Below are positions 35,240 to 43,581 of a stretch of 64,000 nucleotides of DNA, one piece after another. Under the pieces are notes generated by a model that did no database searches, was not told the origin of the DNA, and saw only the letters and a program-made list of their open reading frames with translations. Position numbers and translations under genes: made by a program. The first letter of the stretch is position 1; the number at the start of each line of letters is the position of its first letter. The DNA comes from Massilia sp. 9I (GTDB lineage: Bacteria > Pseudomonadota > Gammaproteobacteria > Burkholderiales > Burkholderiaceae_D). The DNA lies in assembly GCF_902506415.1 (NCBI RefSeq), contig NZ_LR733275.1:1003651-1067650 (forward strand). The letters are read 5' to 3'.

Positions 35240-37905
35240 CGCGCCGCAAGCATCTGGCGGATCTCGGGCAGGCAGGAGCCGCAGTTGCCGCCGGCGCGCA
35301 CGCAGGCGGTGACGCCGGCGGCGTCCCGCAGGCCGTGATCCGCGATCGCCTTGCAGATCGTGTTGCGGCCGACGCCGAAGCAGGAGCACACGATCGGGCC
35401 GGGGTCCGCGCCCAGCAATGGTGCGCGGCCGGCCAGCAAGGTGGCGCGATCCCGTGACGACAGTTCGTCCTGTGCGAACAGGCCGCCCAGCCAGGTGCGC
35501 GCCGGCAGGTCCGGGCGGCGCGACAGGAACAGGCAGGCCTGCAGGCGCCCGTCCACCAGCAGCGCGCAGCGCAGCATCCCTTCCGCGCGATCTTCGACCT
35601 CGATCCAGTCGGCGTCCTCCGCGGCGCCGAGCAACTCGCGCGCGCGCTCGGGCGACAGCGCATCGCGGCCGCCCAGTTCATAGCGCAGGAAGCCGGCGCC
35701 ACGCACGCGGGTCCAGTTGGCGATGCGTTCCAGGTCCAGTTCTTCCCGGCTCAGGATGAAGCCGTGCCAGGCCACCCCAAAGGGTTCGACCCGCACCGGC
35801 GTGTGCTTGAACTCGGGCTCGCCCGATACCGGGTCCACCACCGGATTGACCACCGCGCCGACCCTCGCGTCGGACGCGGTCTGGCCGTTCCAGTGGATCG
35901 GGACAAACGCCGCACCGCGCGCGATGCCGCCGCTGTGCGCGACGCGCGCCACGATCGCGCCCCAGCGGCTGCTGACGCGCGCCAGTTCGCCCTCGCGCAC
36001 GCCGCTCAGCAAGGCGTCGTGCGGATGCAGGTCGACAAAAGGTTCCGGCGCGTGGCCGGCCAGGCGCGGCGACTTGCCGGTGCGCGTCATGGTGTGCCAC
36101 TGGTCGCGCAGGCGGCCGGTGTTCAGCGCCAGCGGGAACTCGCTGCTTGGTGCGTGGATGGGCGCACGCGGCGCGGTCGGGATGAAGCGCGCCTTGCCGT
36201 CGGCATGGGCGAAGCGGCCGTCGGCGAACAGGCGTGGCGTGCCTGCGCCTGCCGGAGCTACGGGCCATTGCAGCGGCGCCAGGGCATCGTAGGCCGGGCG
36301 GTCCATGCCGGCCAGGCCGTCGATCCGGAAGGCCCGTGGCAGCGCGCCCGCTTCGTTGCGCCAGCCGGACAGGCGCGCGTGCTCGTCGAAGATCTGGTGC
36401 ACGCCGGCGTAGTCGAATCCTTGAAAGCCCATGCGCTGCGCCACCTGGCAGATCGCCTGCCAGTCGCTCCTTGCTTCGCCCGGCGCCGGCAGGAAGCCGC
36501 GCTGGCGCGAAATACAGCGTTCGGAATTGGTGACGGTGCCGTCCTTCTCGCCCCAGCCCAGCGCAGGCAGCAGCACGTGTCCCAGCGTGGCGGTGTCGGT
36601 ATCGCCGCTCATGTCCGACACCACGACCAGCTCGCAGCGCTGCAGCGCGCGCTTGACCTGGTCGGCGTCCGGCAGGCTCACCACCGGGTTGGTCGCCATG
36701 ATCCACACTGCCTTGACCTTGCCCTCCTCGATGGCGCGGAACAAATCGACCGCTTTCAGGCCCGGCTTGTCCGCGATGCGCGGCGCATCCCAGAAGCCGC
36801 GCACGGCCTCGCGGTGCAGCGGCTGCTCGAGCTCGAGGTGGCTGGCCAGCATATTGGCGAGGCCGCCCACTTCGCGACCGCCCATCGCGTTCGGCTGGCC
36901 GGTCAGCGAGAACGGCCCCATGCCCGGCTTGCCGATGCGGCCCGTGAGCAGGTGGCAGTTGATGATGCTGTTGACCTTGTCGGTACCGCTCGACGACTGG
37001 TTGACGCCCTGCGAGAAGGCGGTGACGACTTTGGTCGTCGCGGCGAACATCTCGTAGAACTCGACCAGCTGGAGCGGATCGACGCCGCAGGTGCGCGCCA
37101 CGAATTCGATACTGTCGCAGCGGTCCGCTTCCAGCAGCGCCGCCTCCAGGCTGTTCGTGTGCGCCGCGACGAATTCGTCGTCCGCGGCGCCGGTGCGCGC
37201 CAGGTAGCTGAGCAGGCCGTTGAACAGCCAGACGTCGGTGCCGGCCTTGAGCGGCAGGTGCAGGTCGGCCAGCTCGCAGGTGGCGGTGCGGCGCGGGTCG
37301 ATGGCGACGATGCGCATCGCGGGGCGCGCTTCCTTGGCCTTGGCGATGCGCTGGAACAGGGTCGGATGGCACCAGGCCATATTGGCGCCCACCAGCACGA
37401 CCAGGTCGGCCTCTTCGAAATCCTCGTAGCAGCCCGGTACCAGGTCTTCGCCGAAGGCGCGCTTGTGGCCGGCCACGGCGGAGGACATGCACAGGCGCGA
37501 ATTGGTGTCGATGTTGGCGCTGCCGACGTAGCCCTTCATGAATTTGTTGGCGACGTAGTAGTCCTCGGTGAGCAGCTGGCCGGAGACGTACATCGCCACC
37601 GCATCCGGGCCGTGCTCGGCGATGATCGATGCAAAGCCGGAGGCGACCTTGTCGAGCGCCTCCTCCCAAGTCGTGCTGCGCAGCTGGCCGTTCTCGCGGA
37701 TACCGGCTGACAGCAGGCGCCCCTCCAGGCCCAGGGTCTCGCCCAGCGCGGAACCCTTGACGCACAGGCGCCCGCGGCTTGCCACGTGCTCTGGATCGCC
37801 CTCGATCAGGGCGCCGTCCGCGGTCGGCGTCGCGCGGATGCCGCAGCCGACGCCGCAGTAGGGACAGGTGGTGCGCACGGTGGCGACGATCGGTGCTCCC
37901 ATCAT
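35236..37905 (-). CDS. nasA: Assimilatory nitrate reductase catalytic subunit
   Basis: Cytoplasmic Mo-bis-MGD enzyme reducing nitrate to nitrite, 889 residues. There is an N-terminal [4Fe-4S] site (CPYCGVGCGI, then a later Cys in RLCVKG), molybdopterin oxidoreductase domains (about 60-560), a molydop-binding domain (about 580-700) and a C-terminal BFD-like [2Fe-2S] domain (CSCFGVGRN and GGNCGSCLPEI), as in Klebsiella NasA. The ATG at 37905 overlaps the stop of the FAD reductase gene (ATGA). It is the last gene of the narK-nirB-nirD operon. Longer upstream frame is not coding. Confidence 0.95.
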   Translation of the reverse strand: MMGAPIVATVRTTCPYCGVGCGIRATPTADGALIEGDPEHVASRGRLCVKGSALGETLGLEGRLLSAGIRENGQLRSTTWEEALDKVASGFASIIAEHGPDAVAMYVSGQLLTEDYYVANKFMKGYVGSANIDTNSRLCMSSAVAGHKRAFGEDLVPGCYEDFEEADLVVLVGANMAWCHPTLFQRIAKAKEARPAMRIVAIDPRRTATCELADLHLPLKAGTDVWLFNGLLSYLARTGAADDEFVAAHTNSLEAALLEADRCDSIEFVARTCGVDPLQLVEFYEMFAATTKVVTAFSQGVNQSSSGTDKVNSIINCHLLTGRIGKPGMGPFSLTGQPNAMGGREVGGLANMLASHLELEQPLHREAVRGFWDAPRIADKPGLKAVDLFRAIEEGKVKAVWIMATNPVVSLPDADQVKRALQRCELVVVSDMSGDTDTATLGHVLLPALGWGEKDGTVTNSERCISRQRGFLPAPGEARSDWQAICQVAQRMGFQGFDYAGVHQIFDEHARLSGWRNEAGALPRAFRIDGLAGMDRPAYDALAPLQWPVAPAGAGTPRLFADGRFAHADGKARFIPTAPRAPIHAPSSEFPLALNTGRLRDQWHTMTRTGKSPRLAGHAPEPFVDLHPHDALLSGVREGELARVSSRWGAIVARVAHSGGIARGAAFVPIHWNGQTASDARVGAVVNPVVDPVSGEPEFKHTPVRVEPFGVAWHGFILSREELDLERIANWTRVRGAGFLRYELGGRDALSPERARELLGAAEDADWIEVEDRAEGMLRCALLVDGRLQACLFLSRRPDLPARTWLGGLFAQDELSSRDRATLLAGRAPLLGADPGPIVCSCFGVGRNTICKAIADHGLRDAAGVTACVRAGGNCGSCLPEIRQMLAAR

Positions 37906-39125
37906 GCGGCCTCGCACAGGGCCGGACCGAACAGCAGGCGGTCGCGGAAGCTGGACACGTCGGTGCCGCGCTGGATCAGGTCGAAGTACCAGGGGCCGTC
38001 CGCCACGTCGCCGTACAGCACCGCGCCGGTCACGCGGCTGCCCGCCAGCACCAGGCGCTTGTAGACGCCGGCGCGGCGGTCGCGCAGCACCAGGTCTTCG
38101 CTGCCTTCCACGCCCACGATGTCGCCGGCCGAGTACAGGTCGATCCCCGTCACCTTGAGCTTGGTGGCGGTGGCCTGCTGCACGTAGCGGCGGTGCCCGA
38201 GCCCGGCCAGGTGGGCCGCGCAGACGCGCGCCTGGTCCCAGATCGGCGCCACCAGCCCGAAGGTCGCCTTGCGGTGCTGGACGCACTCGCCCACCGCGTA
38301 CACGCGCGGGTCGTAGCTCTGCAGGGTGTCGTCGACCACGATGGCGCGCTCGACGTGCAGGCCGGCTTCACGCGCCAGCGCGACGTTGGGACGCACGCCG
38401 GCAGCCATGACCACCAGATCAGCCTCGGCCTCCGTACCGTCGACGAAGCGCACCGCCTCGACCCTGCTCGCGCCCAGGATTGCTTCGGTCTGGGCGCCCA
38501 GCAGGATGCGCAGGCCGCGCCGCTCCAGCGCCGCTTTCAGGAGCAGCGCCGCCTGCGGGTCGAGCTGCTGGTTCATCAGGCTGTCGGTCAGGTGCACGAC
38601 CGTCACCGCCATGCCACGGCGCAGCAGGCCATTCGCCGCTTCCAGGCCGAGCAGGCCGCCGCCGATCACCACCGCGCTGCCGCCGCGCCTGGCCGCGGCC
38701 AGCATGCGGTCGACGTCGTCCAGGTCGCGAAAGCCCACCACGCCGTCCAGCTGGGCGCCGGGCACCGGTACGATGAAAGGGCTGGAGCCGGTCGCCAGCA
38801 GCAGCCGGTCGTAGGCCACTTCCAGGCCCGAGCGCGCTCGCACGATGCGGCGCTGGCGGTCGATGGCCACCACCGGGTCGCCCGCGTGAAGCGCAATGTT
38901 GTTTTCCACATACCACTCACGCGTGTGCAGCACGATCTCGTCCGCTTCCTTGTCGCCCGCCAGCACCGGCGAGAGCAGGATGCGGTTGTAGTTCACCCGC
39001 GGTTCGGCGCCGAACACGGTGATGTCGTACATGCCCGCATCGAGCTTGAGCAGCTCTTCGACGGTGCGCATGCCCGCCATGCCGTTGCCGACCACGACCA
39101 GCCGGGGTTTTACGGTGCGATCCAT
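37902..39125 (-). CDS. FAD-dependent oxidoreductase, probable electron donor to nitrate reductase
   Basis: A 407-residue NAD(P)H:acceptor flavoprotein resembling the N-terminal FAD/NAD domains of NirB (here RLVVVGNGMAGMRTVEELL versus the NirB start IVVVGHGMVGHKFVETL). The NAD-binding motif is VVIGGGLLGLEAANGL (about 145-160), and the second FAD motif is near VYAVGECVQHR. It has no Fe-S domain. Position between nirD and nasA with overlaps on both sides suggests that it passes electrons to NasA, like NasC/NasB in other bacteria. The ATG at 39125 overlaps nirD by 16 bases. Confidence 0.85.
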   Translation of the reverse strand: MDRTVKPRLVVVGNGMAGMRTVEELLKLDAGMYDITVFGAEPRVNYNRILLSPVLAGDKEADEIVLHTREWYVENNIALHAGDPVVAIDRQRRIVRARSGLEVAYDRLLLATGSSPFIVPVPGAQLDGVVGFRDLDDVDRMLAAARRGGSAVVIGGGLLGLEAANGLLRRGMAVTVVHLTDSLMNQQLDPQAALLLKAALERRGLRILLGAQTEAILGASRVEAVRFVDGTEAEADLVVMAAGVRPNVALAREAGLHVERAIVVDDTLQSYDPRVYAVGECVQHRKATFGLVAPIWDQARVCAAHLAGLGHRRYVQQATATKLKVTGIDLYSAGDIVGVEGSEDLVLRDRRAGVYKRLVLAGSRVTGAVLYGDVADGPWYFDLIQRGTDVSSFRDRLLFGPALCEAA

Positions 39126-39457
39126 ACCTTGCCTCCTTCCAGGCGGGCCGGGTAGCTGGCCACCGAATGCTCGGGCGCTTCCAGGCACTCGCCGCTGTGA
39201 AGGTCGAAATGCTGCTTGTAGATGGGCGAAGCGACGACGATGCGCTCGCCGATGCTGCCGACCAGGCCACGCGACAGCACGGCGGCCTGCGCATTGGGGT
39301 CGAAGTTATCGATGGCGAATACGCGTGCTTCCTCGCCGCCGATGCGGAACACGGCCACCTGGCGGCCGTTCAGCAAGGCGCAGACGCCGGTGTCCGGCAC
39401 GATCTCGTCGAGGGCGCAGACGGCGGTCCAGTTTTGCAGTTGCAGGTCTCGGTGCAT
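39110..39457 (-). CDS. nirD: Nitrite reductase small subunit NirD
   Basis: A 115-residue Rieske-fold protein, the small subunit of NADH-dependent assimilatory nitrite reductase. Like other NirD proteins it lacks the Rieske cluster ligands: the expected CxH pair region reads IDNFDPNAQAAVLSRG. The second region is SPIYKQHFDLHSGECLE. It lies 15 bases downstream of nirB. Confidence 0.95.
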   Translation of the reverse strand: MHRDLQLQNWTAVCALDEIVPDTGVCALLNGRQVAVFRIGGEEARVFAIDNFDPNAQAAVLSRGLVGSIGERIVVASPIYKQHFDLHSGECLEAPEHSVASYPARLEGGKVWIAP

Positions 39458-39472
39458 GGCTAGCTCCTTCCG

Positions 39473-42007
39473 TTAAGCCGCGCTGGCGGCGATGGGGATG
39501 ACGCGACCGCGCCGCTCCTCCGGATTGGCCGGGCGGATCTGGCCGCGCTCCGGCACGAACACGACATTGCTGTCGACGGCCTCGCTGTTGACGAAGTGAC
39601 GGAAGCGGCGCCGCACCTCGGGATTGGTGACGGCTTCCTTCCATTCGCAGGCATAGGTGTCGACCACGTGCTGCATCTGCGCTTCCAGCTCCTGCCCGAT
39701 GCCCAGCTTGTCCTCGACCACCACCTGCTTCAGGTATTCCAGCCCGCCTTCCAGGTTGTCGCGCCAGACGCTGGTGCGCTGCAGGCGGCCGGCGGTGCGC
39801 ACATAGAACATCAGGAAGCGGTCGACCAGCTTCACGACGGTTTCATCGTCGATGCCGGATGCGATCAGTTCCGCATGGCGCGGCTTCATGCCGCCGTTGC
39901 CGCACACGTACAGGTTCCAGCCCTTCTCGGTGGCGATCAGGCCCACGTCCTTGCCCTGCGCCTCGGCGCACTCGCGGGTGCAGCCGGACACGCCGAACTT
40001 GATCTTGTGCGGCGCGCGCAGGCCCTTGTAGCGGTTCTCCAGCGAAATCGCGAAGGCCAGGCTGTCGCCGACGCCATAGCGGCACCAGGTCGAGCCGACA
40101 CAGGACTTCACCGTGCGCAGCGACTTGCCGTAGGCGTGGCCCGATTCGAAGCCAGCCGCGATCAGCTCTTCCCAGATGTTCGGCAGCTGTTCCAGGCGCG
40201 CGCCGAACAGGTCCACGCGCTGGCCGCCGGTGATCTTGGTGTACAGGCCATACTTCTTTGCCACCTGTCCCACCGCGATCAGGCCGTCCGCCGTCACCTC
40301 GCCGCCCGGCATGCGCGGCACCACCGAATAGGTGCCGTCCTTCTGGATATTCCCCAGGAAGTAGTCGTTCGAGTCCTGCAGGCTGGCGTGCTCCGGCTTG
40401 AGCACGAAGTCGTTCCAGGCGGACGCGAGAATGTTCGCCGCCACCGGCTTGCAGATGTCGCAGCCCAGGCCCTTGCCATGCTTGGCCAGCAGTTCCCCGA
40501 AGCTGCGAATGCCCTCCACCCGCACGATGTGATAGAGCTCCTGGCGCGAACAGGCGAAGTGCTCGCACAGGTGGTCGTTCACCGCCACGCCCAGGCGCGC
40601 CAGCTCGGCGTTCATCACCTGCGTCATCAGCGGCACGCAGCCGCCGCAGGCGGTGCCGGCTTTCGTACAGCTCTTCAATACGCCGACGGACGAAGCGCCG
40701 CCGGCCACCGCCTCGCACAGCGCGCCTTTCGAGACGTCGTTGCAGGAACAGATCTGCGCGCCCGCCGGCAGCGCCGCCACGCCCAGCGCGGGACGCGCCG
40801 CCCCTTCCAGCTGCGGCAGGATCAGGCTTTCCGGCGCCGCGGGCAGCTCCAGGCGGTTCAGCATCATCTGCAGCAGTTCGCCATAGGCCGCGGCGTCGCC
40901 CACCAGCACCGCGCCCAGCAGGTACTTGCCGCAACTGGAAGTGACGATCTTGCGGTATTCCTGCTTGCGCTCGTCGAGGAACTGGTAGCTGCGGCAGCCC
41001 TCGGTTGCACCATGCGCATCGCCGATGCTGGCCACGTCCACGCCCATCAGCTTGAGTTTGGTGCTCATGTCGGCGCCGGCGAAAGCGCCGTCCGCGCCGA
41101 GGATATGCCTGGCCGCGGTGCGCGCCATGTCGTAGCCCGGCGCCACCAGGCCGAACAGCTGGCCATTCCAAAGTGCGCATTCGCCGATGGCGTAGATGTG
41201 CGGGTCGGACGTGAGGCAGCGCTCGTCGATGACGATACCGCCGCGCTGGCCCAGCGCCAGTCCGCTCGCGCGGGCCAGCTCGTCGCGCGGGCGGATGCCG
41301 GCCGAGAACACGATCATGTCGGCCTCCAGGTGGCTGCCGTCGGCGAACTGCATGCGGTGCCTGCCTTCCACGCCATCGATGATCGCCAGCGTGTTCTTCT
41401 GCGTGTGCACCTGCACGCCCAGCTCTTCGATCTTGTTGCGCAGGACGCGCGCACCCGGCTCGTCGACCTGCACCGCCATCAGGCGCGGCGCGAACTCGAC
41501 CACGTGGGTCTGCAGGCCGAGGTCGCGCAGGGCCTTGGCGCATTCCAGGCCGAGCAGGCCGCCGCCCACCACCACACCGGTGCGCGAACGTGCTCCCGCC
41601 TCCTGCATGGCCTCGAGGTCCTCGATGGTGCGGTACACGAAGCAGTCCTTGCGGTCCGCGCCCGGCACGGGCGGCACGAAAGGATAGGAACCGGTTGCCA
41701 GCACCAGCTTGTCATAGGCCACCAGCTCCCCATCCGCCAGCAGCACCTGGCGCGCGGCGCGGTCGATGCCGCTCACGCGGGCGCCGAGGCGCAGGCACAG
41801 CTGCTCGTTCTCGAAGAAGCCGGGCGCCACCAGCGACAGGTCTTGCGCGCTTTTCCCGGCGAAGAATTCGGACAGGTGGACCCGATCGTAGGCCGGACGC
41901 GGCTCCTCGCCGAGGATCGTCACCCGCAGGCCAGGGTCGCCGCTGGCAACGAGGGTTTCGACGAATTTGTGGCCCACCATGCCGTGGCCGACGACGACGA
42001 TATGCAT
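39473..42007 (-). CDS. nirB: Nitrite reductase large subunit NirB
   Basis: NADH-dependent siroheme nitrite reductase reducing nitrite to ammonium, 844 residues. FAD/NAD domains occupy 1-400 (MHIVVVGHGMVGHKF; GVVVGGGLLGLECAKAL), a BFD-type [2Fe-2S] region follows (CSCNDVSKGALCE and GTACGGCVPLM, about 415-465), then sulfite/nitrite reductase half-domains with the siroheme/[4Fe-4S] ligands in GSTWCRYG and GVSGCTRECAEAQGKDVG. The ATG at 42007 follows AAGGAG at good spacing. It is 11 bases from narK. Confidence 0.97.
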   Translation of the reverse strand: MHIVVVGHGMVGHKFVETLVASGDPGLRVTILGEEPRPAYDRVHLSEFFAGKSAQDLSLVAPGFFENEQLCLRLGARVSGIDRAARQVLLADGELVAYDKLVLATGSYPFVPPVPGADRKDCFVYRTIEDLEAMQEAGARSRTGVVVGGGLLGLECAKALRDLGLQTHVVEFAPRLMAVQVDEPGARVLRNKIEELGVQVHTQKNTLAIIDGVEGRHRMQFADGSHLEADMIVFSAGIRPRDELARASGLALGQRGGIVIDERCLTSDPHIYAIGECALWNGQLFGLVAPGYDMARTAARHILGADGAFAGADMSTKLKLMGVDVASIGDAHGATEGCRSYQFLDERKQEYRKIVTSSCGKYLLGAVLVGDAAAYGELLQMMLNRLELPAAPESLILPQLEGAARPALGVAALPAGAQICSCNDVSKGALCEAVAGGASSVGVLKSCTKAGTACGGCVPLMTQVMNAELARLGVAVNDHLCEHFACSRQELYHIVRVEGIRSFGELLAKHGKGLGCDICKPVAANILASAWNDFVLKPEHASLQDSNDYFLGNIQKDGTYSVVPRMPGGEVTADGLIAVGQVAKKYGLYTKITGGQRVDLFGARLEQLPNIWEELIAAGFESGHAYGKSLRTVKSCVGSTWCRYGVGDSLAFAISLENRYKGLRAPHKIKFGVSGCTRECAEAQGKDVGLIATEKGWNLYVCGNGGMKPRHAELIASGIDDETVVKLVDRFLMFYVRTAGRLQRTSVWRDNLEGGLEYLKQVVVEDKLGIGQELEAQMQHVVDTYACEWKEAVTNPEVRRRFRHFVNSEAVDSNVVFVPERGQIRPANPEERRGRVIPIAASAA

Positions 42008-42018
42008 GCTGCTACTCC

Positions 42019-43326
42019 TTATGCTGCGGTCGCGAGCGGCGCTGCCTCGGCCGCGCTCACGGTGAAACGGGCGGCGATGGCGCACAGGCTCGAGGCCAGC
42101 ACCAGCGCGCTCAAAATGGTCAAGGTCTGGGCGATGTCGCCGGTGCCCTTCATCAGGAAGCCGGCCAGCACCGCGCCGACGTTGCCGCCCGCGCCGACGA
42201 TGCCGGCCACGCCGCCCAGCGCCTTCGGGGCCACGAAGGGCACCAGCGCATAGGTGGCGCCGCAGGCCATGTGGGTGAACAAGCCGAAGCACAGCATCGC
42301 GATCACCGCATAGACGACGCCATCGGCCTGTGCGAACCACAGCAGGCCCAGGCCCTCGCCGATCATCAGCACGAACAGCACGGTCACGCGGCTGTTCAGG
42401 CTTCCGCTGCGCGCGCTGCGGTCCGACAGCCAGCCGCCGAGGGCGCGGGCGAACAGCGCCAGCAGGCCGAAGCTGCCGGCCGCCAGCCCGGCGCTGCCCA
42501 GGGACAGGCCGAAGTGGTCCACGTAGTAGACGGCGGCGATGTTGTGGATGAAGATTTCGATGCCGAAGCAAGCGCCGTAGGTGACGAACAAGAGCCAGGC
42601 GCGGTGGTTGCGGCAGGCTTCCTTGAAGCTCGCCCAGCCGCCCTTGCCGCCCTGCGGATGGATGCCCTGCGCGCGCAGTTCGTCATAGTTACCGGCCGGG
42701 CAGTCCTGGGTATAGCGCCAGTAGAAGAAGGCCATCACGATCATCATCAGGCCCGGCACTACCAGCGCCACGCGCCAGCCAAGGCCCTGCGCGACGCTCA
42801 GCATGGTGACTGCGGTGAGCAGCAGCGGCATCAGCGCCTGCGCCGCGCCGCCCCCACTGTTGCCCCAGCCCGCGGCCGCGGCGTTGGCGGTGCCGACCAC
42901 CTTCGGTCCGAACATCACCGAGGTGTGGTACTGGGTGATGACGAAGCTGGCGCCCACCGCCCCGATCCCGAGGCGGAACAGCAGGAAGCTTTCGTAGCTC
43001 TGCGACAGGGCGACGCCGAGCACGGGAATCGCGCCCAGCAGGAGCAGGCCGGTATAGGTCTTGCGCGGGCCAAAGCGGTCGCACAGCGGGCCCACCAACA
43101 GGCGCACGAAGATCGTGATGGCGACGGCGGCGATATTGATGTTGGCAACCTGCTCCATCGACAGCCCGAACTCGCCTTTGATCACCGGCATGAGCGGCGC
43201 GCAGGCGAACCAGGCGAAGAAGCAGATGAAAAAGGCCACCCAGGTCAGGTGGAAGGCGCGCATCGGCGCCGTGTCGAACGAGAAGAGCTTGATGCTGTCT
43301 GCCTTGGTGCCCAATGTATTGGCCAT
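42019..43326 (-). CDS. narK: Nitrate/nitrite transporter, NarK/NasA type
   Basis: A 435-residue major facilitator with 12 hydrophobic segments. Nitrate signature stretches are present: GWGNSGGGAAQALMP (segment 5 region) and GIVGAGGNVGAVLAGFL (segment 11 region). The conserved Arg of segment 2 lies in FVRLLVGPLCDRFGPRK. It imports nitrate and/or exchanges nitrite. First gene of the operon behind the ANTAR leader; the ATG at 43326 follows AAAGGAAG immediately after the leader terminator. Confidence 0.94.
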   Translation of the reverse strand: MANTLGTKADSIKLFSFDTAPMRAFHLTWVAFFICFFAWFACAPLMPVIKGEFGLSMEQVANINIAAVAITIFVRLLVGPLCDRFGPRKTYTGLLLLGAIPVLGVALSQSYESFLLFRLGIGAVGASFVITQYHTSVMFGPKVVGTANAAAAGWGNSGGGAAQALMPLLLTAVTMLSVAQGLGWRVALVVPGLMMIVMAFFYWRYTQDCPAGNYDELRAQGIHPQGGKGGWASFKEACRNHRAWLLFVTYGACFGIEIFIHNIAAVYYVDHFGLSLGSAGLAAGSFGLLALFARALGGWLSDRSARSGSLNSRVTVLFVLMIGEGLGLLWFAQADGVVYAVIAMLCFGLFTHMACGATYALVPFVAPKALGGVAGIVGAGGNVGAVLAGFLMKGTGDIAQTLTILSALVLASSLCAIAARFTVSAAEAAPLATAA

Positions 43327-43340
43327 GTTTCTTCCTTTAG

Positions 43341-43395
43341 AAAACAAAACGGCGTCCGCGCTCCTGCTTCGATAGCAGGCAGCTGCGGACGCCGT
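43341..43395 (-). terminator. Leader terminator (attenuator) before narK
   Basis: Minus-strand ACGGCGTCCGC (43395-43385) pairs with GCGGACGCCGT (43359-43349), 11 exact pairs, with an inner CCTGCT/AGCAGG stem. The run TTTTGTTTT follows. It lies in front of the narK ribosome site, so it must be read through for the operon to be expressed. Position after two ANTAR-type hairpins makes it the target of NasT antitermination. Confidence 0.9.
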
Positions 43396-43406
43396 TGTCC
43401 TTGGTT

Positions 43407-43458
43407 GCCGGTCCCTCGTTAGACCGGCGAAGAAATGAAGAGGATCGCCATTGATCCT
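43407..43458 (-). promoter_or_regulatory. ANTAR (NasT) RNA target: two hexaloop hairpins
   Basis: In the narK leader RNA, P1 (43458-43441) is AGGATC-AATGGC-GATCCT and P2 (43428-43407) is GCCGGTCT-AACGAG-GGACCGGC, with a U-G closing pair. Both loops are six bases with A at position 1 and G at position 4, the recognition features of ANTAR proteins. A 12-base pyrimidine-rich linker separates them, and P2 ends 11 bases before the terminator stem. Confidence 0.88.
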
Positions 43459-43471
43459 GTACTCCAGTATG

Positions 43472-43487
43472 AGCAAGAGCTGTGCCA
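43472..43487 (-). promoter_or_regulatory. Sigma-54 promoter of the narK-nirBD-nasA operon
   Basis: Minus-strand TGGCACAGCTCTTGCT matches TGGCACN5TTGCW exactly. Transcription would start near 43461, a few bases before hairpin P1. A weak NtrC-type half-dyad (TGCACCGCAAT, inside 43530-43546) lies about 75 bases upstream of the start. Confidence 0.85.
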
Positions 43488-43581
43488 CATTGCCTCCAGA
43501 GGGAAGCTCCGGACTCGCTCACCACGCTCCGCTACATTGCGGTGCAACATGCCCGCAAATGATGCGCAGCAGCGCACCGCT

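Noticed and set aside
39596..42253. Long open frame opposite nirB (885 codons)
   Set aside because: Antisense shadow of nirB and narK; the product has no domain pattern and NirB is unambiguous.
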